Of a stretch of DNA of 52,375 nucleotides, positions 8,831 through 15,228 are shown piece by piece. The notes under the pieces are model-generated. The model made no database searches. It saw only the letters and a list, made by a program, of their open reading frames with translations, and had not been told where the DNA came from. The DNA is from an uncultured Lachnospiraceae bacterium (lineage in GTDB: Bacteria > Bacillota > Clostridia > Lachnospirales > Lachnospiraceae), in contig CAJTJZ010000021.1 of assembly GCA_910576895.1 (NCBI GenBank), positions 1-52,375 on the forward strand, given 5' to 3'. The position numbers were made by a program, and so were the translations under genes. Each line of letters opens with the position of its first letter. Positions within the stretch are counted from its first letter, which is position 1.

Positions 8831-8878
8831 AAGAAAAGCACTCTTAAAGACACTAATATAGTATCTTTAAGGGTGCTT
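8831..8878 (-). terminator. T-box terminator hairpin of thrS
   Basis: Read on the minus strand, AAGCACCCTTAAAGATAC (8878-8861) pairs with GTGTCTTTAAGAGTGCTT (8853-8836), followed by TTCTT. It is the terminator competing with the T-box antiterminator. Confidence 0.85.
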
Positions 8879-9092
8879 ATTGCACGGTTCCACCTTAATT
8901 TTTTACTTCAGATTCTATCAAATCCTAACCTTTAACGCAGGTATACGATAATACTTACTCTACTTTCAGCATTACAGCTAAGGAATGGTTTTCACATATA
9001 ATCCACAGAAACATCTTCCAGCAAATGATGTTCTCTCTGTCTGCAATGAATATGCTACTTGTTTCCGTCATCGCTTTTCCTTATGTTAATTT
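8831..9092 (-). promoter_or_regulatory. T-box leader (tRNA-Thr responsive)
   Basis: The minus strand holds the T-box sequence AAGGTGGAACCGTGC (8896-8882) just before the terminator, plus an AGAGAGA motif (GA-motif-like) and a specifier-like loop GTGAAAACCATTCC further upstream. ACC (complement of 8987-8989) is the likely specifier codon, a threonine codon that fits the downstream thrS. Uncharged tRNA-Thr would favour readthrough. Confidence 0.9.
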
Positions 9093-9099
9093 GTTAGAC

Positions 9100-9128
9100 A
9101 TAATAACATTCCTATTATAGATTGTCAA
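9100..9128 (-). promoter_or_regulatory. thrS T-box promoter
   Basis: On the minus strand TTGACA (9128-9123) and TATTAT (9105-9100) are separated by exactly 17 bases, starting transcription near the 5' end of the T-box leader. Confidence 0.75.
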
Positions 9129-9134
9129 TACCTA

Positions 9135-9233
9135 AACGAATGTAATAGGAAAATAAACGAATATTAACGAAACGTGAAAAATATATTGACATATATTAAC
9201 GATTGTGATAGTATCTTATTTAATACCGGTATT
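9135..9233 (+). promoter_or_regulatory. DeoR-gene promoter with repeated AACGA sites
   Basis: TTGACA (9186-9191) and TAGTAT (9209-9214) with a 17-base spacer drive the regulator gene. Around them AACGA occurs at 9135, 9156, 9166 and 9198, with steps of 21, 10 and 32 bases, close to whole helical turns. A perfect 12-bp palindrome AATACCGGTATT (9222-9233) covers the expected start of transcription. AACGAA-like half sites are known for DeoR-family repressors such as GlpR, so autoregulation is likely but inferred. Confidence 0.5.
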
Positions 9234-9269
9234 TAATTTGAACTATTCATCAGCACGAAAGGAGTTTAT

Positions 9270-10064
9270 ATGTTTATTGAAGAAAGACATCAAGCTATTT
9301 TAACATGGCTAACAGAAAAAGGAAGCATTACAAATGAAGAGATTCAGAAACAGTTTGGGATTAGTTATGATTCTGCAAAAAGAGATTTAAGGATACTAGA
9401 AGAAAAGGGATTATTAAAAAGAACACATGGTGGGGCATTATCATTACATCAAATTGCTGTTGGCAGAGCAGCAAAGAAAACAATAAAAGATATAGAAAGT
9501 ATTAAAGATAATTATCTTTTTATTGCTTTAAAAGCATTATCAATGATTGAAAATAATGATGTTATATTTTTGACTTCTGCTACAATATGTTATTTTATGG
9601 CAAAAAATTTTCCTAGCAATATTAAAGTTAGAGTTGTAACAAACTCTATCGTTATTGCAGAGGAATTACGAATAAAAGATAATGTATCTCTTATTTTATT
9701 AGGAGGTGAGATGGATAATAAAGGAAATTGTTATGATGCAATAGCAGTGGAAACAGTAAATCGTCTACGATTTGATAAATGTTTTATTACATCAGCATTT
9801 ATTTCAGCAGAATTTGGTTTGTCCATTCAAAGAACAACTGCAATTAGTTTTTTTAATGCAGTCATAAATAGTTCAAAACAAACAATTGGATTATTTCCAA
9901 AAGAAAAGATAGGATTTAATTCTATTGTTAGTATTTGCCCTGCAGAAAGATTGGATATCATGCTTACAGATTGGGATGCTTCCGAAGAAGATTTAAAGTT
10001 ATTTGATGAAAAAGGAATTGAGATTATAGTTGTTGAGAAAGAAGAACAAGAAATAAAGAAATAA
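9270..10064 (+). CDS. DeoR/GlpR-family transcriptional regulator
   Basis: This 264-residue protein has an N-terminal DeoR winged helix-turn-helix (about 3-57; ERHQAILTWL, GISYDSAKRDLRILEEKGL, RTHGGA) and a C-terminal DeoRC sensor domain (about 75-250). DeoRC domains usually bind phosphosugars through a conserved DSGTT-like loop and a later D-x-SK-x-G segment. Here the loop reads LTSATI and the later segment FPKEKIG, so the usual effector pocket looks altered and the ligand cannot be guessed. The ATG at 9270 follows GAAAGGAG. It is monocistronic, ends in a strong terminator, and has no sugar genes beside it; its operator-like upstream repeats suggest that it controls itself and possibly the divergent thrS region. 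Confidence 0.85.
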   Translation: MFIEERHQAILTWLTEKGSITNEEIQKQFGISYDSAKRDLRILEEKGLLKRTHGGALSLHQIAVGRAAKKTIKDIESIKDNYLFIALKALSMIENNDVIFLTSATICYFMAKNFPSNIKVRVVTNSIVIAEELRIKDNVSLILLGGEMDNKGNCYDAIAVETVNRLRFDKCFITSAFISAEFGLSIQRTTAISFFNAVINSSKQTIGLFPKEKIGFNSIVSICPAERLDIMLTDWDASEEDLKLFDEKGIEIIVVEKEEQEIKK

Positions 10065-10095
10065 ATTGTATAGAGTTTGAAGATTTTATAAATGG

Positions 10096-10127
10096 AAAAA
10101 AAGGATCGGATGAACGATCCTTTTTTT
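10096..10127 (+). terminator. Terminator after DeoR-type gene
   Basis: GGATCG (10103-10108) pairs with CGATCC (10115-10120), flanked by seven A and seven T, a textbook bidirectional-looking terminator. From 10128 to 10400 the sequence is AT-rich and holds the upstream region of the chemoreceptor gene; no clear promoter or other element was found there. Confidence 0.85.
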
Positions 10128-10400
10128 CATGATAGTTATTTACTTACTTAGATAAAGAAATTAACAAGCTAGGGATTGCGACAATTATCAACAGTATAAT
10201 ATTTTTATTCTTATGAAAATATTTTTTGTCAATTAAGAAATTACTTTATGGAAATATGGTAGAAATATTTATGAAAGTATGGTAAAGTATTAATAAAGAA
10301 AAATTTATTTATCAACGGAAGAATGAAATGTTTTTATTTTAATAATAAATTGTAAAAACAAATTATAGTTTTATAAAGAAAAAATAAGGAGGAAACTGGA

Positions 10401-12431
10401 GTGAAATTTTTGAAAAAGCAGAAATTGGCTGCACAAATCAGTATTTTAATATCTATTATTACCATAACAGGTTTATTCTTTTTGTGGGGTATTGTTACAC
10501 ATAATGTTTCCACAACGGTAAAAACTAATCTTACGAATCAAATGATGGATGCAGTCAAATCGCGGGCCGCTATTATTAATAATTATGTGACTTCAGCAGA
10601 AGAATATATGTCTGCGTTTGCTCTTAGCAATGAAGTTCGGAATCTTTTGCATGATCCAGAAAATGCAGAATTACTTGAACAAGTTCAACAATATACGGAA
10701 GATTTTGCGGCTATCAAAGGCATTTTTGAGGGATTATATATCGCTTCCCCAGAAACTCGTGTCCTTACGCATACGGAGAAAAAGGCAGTTGGAATGGTTA
10801 CTCGTCCAGACGATAGTTTAGCACCATTTCAAAATACGATTCTAGCACAGCCAAAATTGACCAATCTGGGTATTATGAAATCACCGGGTACGGGAGCAAT
10901 GATTCTTTCTATGTACTATCCTATTTTTGAGGATCAGCATTGTATTGGATATGTAGGTGCTGGTGTATTTGCCAGCAACTTGATGGATTCTCTTCTAGAG
11001 CTAGATATTCAGGGACTGCCAAATAGTGAATATGTATTTATTAATGCAGAAACTGGTGTCTATCTTTATCATCAAGAGGAAGAATTGTTAAATACAGAAA
11101 CGACCGACTCTGGTTATCGGGAAATTATGCAGCGTGTACAATCCAGCAAAACTTCGCAGAATGGAACTTATACATACAAGGATGAAAATGGTACAAGGAA
11201 ATTGGTTGTCTATCAATATCTGGCAGATCGGAATTGGATATTTATGGTTCGAGACAATATAAAGGAAGTCTATTATATGGTGAATATGATAAGGACGAAA
11301 GTGGGATTAATCTGTATAGCAGTCACAATGTTGATTATTCTATGCTTGATAGGGATAATGCGATGGGTTGGAAAAAGTCTGGTTATAGTAGAAAGTGCAA
11401 TTAGACGGTTAGGTCAATTGGAATTGGCGGCTGATCAAGAATTATCTTCTTTATACGATCGTGAAGATGAAATTGGCAGTATTGCTAGAACAACGCATGC
11501 TTTATGTGAACGATTATGTTTAACTATTGATGATATTGGTCGAATTTTGGGTGAAATGGCAGATGGTAATATTGCTGTTGATGTGACTTCTGGGGAATCT
11601 TATTATATAGGTGACTTTCAGGTTTTAGCAAAAAGTTTAAAAACAATCCGTACCAAATTACTTCAGCTTACCCGAAATATTGTGGAAGTTTCTAATCAAG
11701 TGACAGATGAGGCAAATCAAGTATCACAAAATGCAGGAAGTTTATTGCAAGGAGTTTTGACACAAGAAGCCTCTATTGCTCGTTTAACGGAAAATGCAGA
11801 TGATATTGTTGTTCAGATTCGTTCTAATACAGATAATTGTTCTGCAATTCAAAGTTTGACAGAACAAGCTGCTTTACATACAGCTGAGGCAGATAAAAAG
11901 ATGGCTCAGATGACAGATGCTATGGATAATATTGCTCAGTCCTCTGCTCAAATTGAAAAAATTATCTTGGTTATTGAGGATATTGCATTTCAAACGAATA
12001 TCCTTGCATTAAATGCTGCTATAGAAGCTGCTCGAGCTGGTAATGCTGGTAATGGTTTTGCTGTGGTGGCAGAAAGGATTCGGGCATTGGCAACAAAATC
12101 TACAGAAGCGGCAAAAAATACTGCTAATTTGATTAATCATTCTATTGAAGATATACATACTGGTATGGAAGCAACCACACAGGCTGTTGATATTATGCAT
12201 ATTATTGGTGAATGTACAGATTCAATTAAAGAACAAATGCATGGAATTGTTGATGCTAGTATGCGGCAATCGGATATGATTACCAGTGTAGGTAAGGAGA
12301 TTGAGGAAATTTCTTATGTAGTACAAAATAATTCTTCTGCTGTAAATCAGAGTGCGGATACTCTTCAGAGCCTTTCCGAACAGGCAAGAGAACTTAATAA
12401 TCTAATTGGGCAGTTTCAAATCGAACCTTAA
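10401..12431 (+). CDS. Methyl-accepting chemotaxis protein (dCache-type sensor)
   Basis: The 676-residue protein is a transmembrane chemoreceptor. Membrane segments at about 11-32 and 301-320 enclose an extracellular domain of about 265 residues that looks like a double-Cache ligand-binding domain. A HAMP-like linker follows, then the cytoplasmic signalling coiled coil, with the conserved tip around 522-565 (IEDIAFQTNILALNAAIEAA, then ARAG). After the tip the usual GEAGKGF is GNAGNGF, a mild change. The start is a GTG at 10401 with AGGAGG eight bases upstream. No che genes are adjacent, so it is an orphan receptor whose ligand is unknown. It has a complete length for the family. Confidence 0.93.
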   Translation: MKFLKKQKLAAQISILISIITITGLFFLWGIVTHNVSTTVKTNLTNQMMDAVKSRAAIINNYVTSAEEYMSAFALSNEVRNLLHDPENAELLEQVQQYTEDFAAIKGIFEGLYIASPETRVLTHTEKKAVGMVTRPDDSLAPFQNTILAQPKLTNLGIMKSPGTGAMILSMYYPIFEDQHCIGYVGAGVFASNLMDSLLELDIQGLPNSEYVFINAETGVYLYHQEEELLNTETTDSGYREIMQRVQSSKTSQNGTYTYKDENGTRKLVVYQYLADRNWIFMVRDNIKEVYYMVNMIRTKVGLICIAVTMLIILCLIGIMRWVGKSLVIVESAIRRLGQLELAADQELSSLYDREDEIGSIARTTHALCERLCLTIDDIGRILGEMADGNIAVDVTSGESYYIGDFQVLAKSLKTIRTKLLQLTRNIVEVSNQVTDEANQVSQNAGSLLQGVLTQEASIARLTENADDIVVQIRSNTDNCSAIQSLTEQAALHTAEADKKMAQMTDAMDNIAQSSAQIEKIILVIEDIAFQTNILALNAAIEAARAGNAGNGFAVVAERIRALATKSTEAAKNTANLINHSIEDIHTGMEATTQAVDIMHIIGECTDSIKEQMHGIVDASMRQSDMITSVGKEIEEISYVVQNNSSAVNQSADTLQSLSEQARELNNLIGQFQIEP

Positions 12432-12488
12432 TAGAAAATAAAGGAAAGAATATGATATAAAATCTAATAATAAAGGCAATCATCTATG

Positions 12489-12515
12489 CTGACGGTCAAA
12501 AATCTGACCGTTCAG
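12489..12515 (+). repeat. Short inverted repeat after chemoreceptor gene
   Basis: CTGACGGTCA (12489-12498) and TGACCGTTCAG (12505-12515) form a hairpin with one bulged base. No T run follows, so its role as a terminator is doubtful. Confidence 0.45.
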
Positions 12516-12527
12516 TATAAATAATGA

Positions 12528-12692
12528 ATGGAGACAATCGAATCTGCTGACAAAATAGCTGGATTTTAGGTAAGTGCAGATGATTATATTATAAAACCTT
12601 TTGATTTAGACGAATTAGAAGCCAGAGTTGCTGCACAGCTAAGGAAGATTGCAAAAATGAGCATTGTAGATTCTATGGAAGCTGTGGAATAA
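12528..12692 (+). pseudogene. Response-regulator receiver fragment
   Basis: Reading in frame from 12528 gives METIESADKIAGF, a TAG stop, then VSADDYIIKPFDLDELEARV, followed by AAQLRK and a stop at 12690-12692. This is the C-terminal half of a receiver domain: GADDYITKPF with the conserved Lys-Pro, then the helix 5 leading toward an output domain. The phosphoacceptor half and the output domain are missing and a nonsense codon interrupts it, so it is a decayed remnant of a two-component regulator gene. It has no ribosome site of its own. Confidence 0.7.
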
Positions 12693-12830
12693 ATAAAAAA
12701 TAATATAATAATACAAGATATTGTTATGTAAAAATTTTCTATATATGTAATATCTTGTATTATTTTTTATTTTTGGTGACAGTTTCTTTTACTAAAAAAA
12801 TTTTTATGTGAAAACTTCTTCATTAAAACT

Positions 12831-12872
12831 TAAGAAAATTGTAAGGATTTTATGAAAAAAAGAGTGTATAAT
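12831..12872 (+). promoter_or_regulatory. Permease operon promoter with tandem TAAG repeats
   Basis: TATAAT lies at 12867-12872 with no good -35. Upstream are TAAGA (12831), TAAGG (12842) and a weaker TGAAA (12853), in 11-base steps. This layout, starting 36 bases before the -10 box, resembles Pho-box type sites for OmpR/PhoB regulators and closely parallels the promoter of the solute-binding gene at 42698. Confidence 0.5.
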
Positions 12873-13022
12873 GGTGGAAGTTACATAGGGAGTGGGTAAA
12901 AAAGCTTTATAAAATTAAAAGAATAGAAACAAAGAGAGGAGAGGGGGCATACAGCTACGAAAGGATCAACAAAGAGAAAAATCAAAGAGCATATCAAATC
13001 GAATCTATTTTTATCTCCAAGT

Positions 13023-13835
13023 ATGATAGGTGTTTTGATATTTCTTTTGATTCCATTTGGTGTGGTTATATATTATTCTTTGATTGACAATCCGATTGGT
13101 AAAAATTTTGTCGGTCTTGAGAATTTTGAGAAACTGATGAAAAATGACGCATTTTTACAGGCAACAGGAAATACATTGTTTTTTTCTTTAGTAGCCGTAC
13201 CATTAGTAGTGATTCTGTCATTGGGTTTGGCATTGTTATTGGATATGAATATTCCATGGAAAAGTCAGTTTCGAACATTTTTTTTAAGTCCAATGATGGT
13301 TCCAGTAGCATCGGTTGTCTTGATTTGGCAAGTAATTTTTAATTATCATGGTGCTATGAATGAACTTCTTACTGTATTTGGTTTTACTGGTGTAGATTGG
13401 TTAAAATCGAAATACAGCATGGTAGTTGTCATTAGTATGTTTTTATGGAAAAACCTTGGGTATAATATGATTTTATTTATGTCAGCGTTGGGAAGTATAC
13501 CAAAGGATATTATTGAAGTGGCACAATTAGAAGCAGCAGGAAAGTTTACTATATTTTTTAAAATCAAGCTTCGTTATATTGGTTCTACCATTTTATTTGT
13601 TATCATATTATCTTTAATTAATTCCTTCAAGGTATTTCGTGAAGTATATTTATTATCTGGAGATTATCCATATGATTCGCTCTATATGTTGCAGCATTTT
13701 ATGAATAATACATTTGCGTCTATGGATTACCAGAAATTATCAGCGGCAGCAATTATTATGTGTTTGTTTATGATTGTTGTGATCGGAATCTTATTCTTTA
13801 TTGAAAATAAGGTAGGTGAGGATCTTGAAGGTTAG
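13023..13835 (+). CDS. MalF-type ABC transporter permease
   Basis: This is a carbohydrate-type binding-protein-dependent ABC permease (MalF/UgpA group) with six predicted membrane helices and an EAA-like loop at about 163-185, here IIEVAQLEAAGKFTIFFKIK; the usual EAA-x3-G core is partly altered. Position 13023 is the first in-frame ATG but sits only at the edge of the first helix and has no ribosome site. Homologous N-termini begin earlier: the frame is open upstream and reads TATKGSTKRKIKEHIKSNLF from 12951, directly after an AGGAGAGGGGG site. The start codon itself appears to have lost its G (CAT-ACA where ATG-ACA would fit), so the true start is uncertain. It overlaps the next permease gene by 20 bases. 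No ATPase or binding protein is adjacent. Confidence 0.85.
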   Translation: MIGVLIFLLIPFGVVIYYSLIDNPIGKNFVGLENFEKLMKNDAFLQATGNTLFFSLVAVPLVVILSLGLALLLDMNIPWKSQFRTFFLSPMMVPVASVVLIWQVIFNYHGAMNELLTVFGFTGVDWLKSKYSMVVVISMFLWKNLGYNMILFMSALGSIPKDIIEVAQLEAAGKFTIFFKIKLRYIGSTILFVIILSLINSFKVFREVYLLSGDYPYDSLYMLQHFMNNTFASMDYQKLSAAAIIMCLFMIVVIGILFFIENKVGEDLEG

Positions 13836-15093
13836 GGAGAAAAAACAAAAAGAACCAAAATTTCCAAAGCTTGGAAGCAGGGGGAAAAAGAAAGATAAAA
13901 GAAGTCTTAAACTTCCAAAGTTAAAAAAAGAAAAGCAGAGAATAGAAAATATAGGCACGAAAATAGAAAGAAAAAAAGTAGAAAATATAGAGAAGAAAAT
14001 AGAAAATCAAGAAGAAAAAGAAATGGCAAAAACAGTAGAATCTATTCAAGGGGAAATAGAATCAAAAGTTATAAAAAAGGCAGAAATAAAAACAAAGGCA
14101 CAAGAAACGACTGTGACAAATAAAGAAGAAAAGCAAGTTATAATTACTAATAATATAGGAATAGAAAGTGCTGTTATTAGTCAGGAAGAAAAAAAACAGA
14201 GGATAAGAAAAAAGAAAAAACAGATAAAAAAAGGGATAAGGACAATATTACTTGTAATTATCGCTGGAGGACTTGCTGTATTTTTTCTAATGCCAACAAT
14301 ACTTACTATGGCAAATTCTTTTATGACATCACAGGAGATTAATGCCAACTATGGAATGATTTTTTCAGACAGCAGCAGTAATTACATATCTGAAAAAGTA
14401 AATTTAAAATTCATTCCAGATATCGTTTCTTTTAAACAATATTCTACAGTACTGTTAAAAAGCCCGGAGTATTTGCTGAAATTTTGGAATTCGGTTATAT
14501 TTACAGCACCGATTTTAGTAATACAAATTATTATTGCCATTTTTGCAGCATATAGTTTTATGAGATTTCGTGGAAAGTTAAAGGAGATTATTTTCTTTGC
14601 TTATATTATTTTAATGCTAATGCCATATCAAGTAACGCTTGTTCCAAATTATCTTGTATCGGATTGGCTAAATATTTTGGATACAAAATGGGCTATTTGG
14701 CTGCCGGGTGTGGCATCGCCATTCAGTGTATTTTTATTGACAAAATTTATGCGGAGAATACCAAATTCATTAATTGAAGCAGCAAAGATTGATGGAGCAG
14801 GGGAATGGAAAATTTTTACAAAAATTTGTGTTCCGCTTTGTAAAGGTGCTATTTATTCTGTTGCAATTTTAATCTTTATTGATTACTGGAATATGGTAGA
14901 GCAGCCATTGATTTTATTATCGGATACCGATATGCATCCCTTGTCGGTATTTTTATCAAAAATTAATTCTGGTGAAATCAGTCTGGCATTTGCGGTAGCA
15001 TCTATTTATATGGTGCCAAGTATTTTAGTATTTTTATATGGAGAAGAATATTTGGTAGAAGGTATTTCTTACTCAGGAGGATTAAAGGGTTAG
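13816..15093 (+). CDS. MalG-type ABC permease with charged N-terminal tail
   Basis: The C-terminal 285 residues form a MalG/UgpE-type permease with six membrane helices and a good EAA loop at about 319-340 (EAAKIDGAGEWKIFTKICVP). The first ~138 residues are a hydrophilic, lysine- and glutamate-rich cytoplasmic tail with runs such as KKEKQRIENIGTKIERKKVE, likely helical or disordered; MalG proteins normally have a tail of only 10-30 residues. The start is a GTG at 13816 inside the preceding gene, implying translational coupling. Substrate is not predictable; 'sugar transporter' is only the family name. It is followed after 135 bases by the adaptor gene. The tail may bind the missing ATPase, a partner or nucleic acid; this is open. 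Confidence 0.88.
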   Translation: MRILKVREKKQKEPKFPKLGSRGKKKDKRSLKLPKLKKEKQRIENIGTKIERKKVENIEKKIENQEEKEMAKTVESIQGEIESKVIKKAEIKTKAQETTVTNKEEKQVIITNNIGIESAVISQEEKKQRIRKKKKQIKKGIRTILLVIIAGGLAVFFLMPTILTMANSFMTSQEINANYGMIFSDSSSNYISEKVNLKFIPDIVSFKQYSTVLLKSPEYLLKFWNSVIFTAPILVIQIIIAIFAAYSFMRFRGKLKEIIFFAYIILMLMPYQVTLVPNYLVSDWLNILDTKWAIWLPGVASPFSVFLLTKFMRRIPNSLIEAAKIDGAGEWKIFTKICVPLCKGAIYSVAILIFIDYWNMVEQPLILLSDTDMHPLSVFLSKINSGEISLAFAVASIYMVPSILVFLYGEEYLVEGISYSGGLKG

Positions 15094-15228
15094 GTTAAAT
15101 TATAAAATAAACAGGGATTAGAAAAAAATCGTGGGATTACAATTTTATGCGAAAACTTGAATTTTTATAAAAAGGTTTCAAAAGACTTCTTTTTAATAGA
15201 GATTTAATGATAAGGAAGGTGTGAAAAA

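Noticed and set aside
12831..12872. Assigning the repeats specifically to PhoP/PhoB and the transporter to glycerol-3-phosphate uptake (Ugp).
   Set aside because: The binding protein is far larger than UgpB and no pho gene is in the window, so only the OmpR/PhoB-type geometry can be claimed.
13850..14240. Lysine/glutamate-rich stretch as a DNA tandem repeat.
   Set aside because: The DNA shows no fixed repeat unit; the bias is in amino acid composition only.
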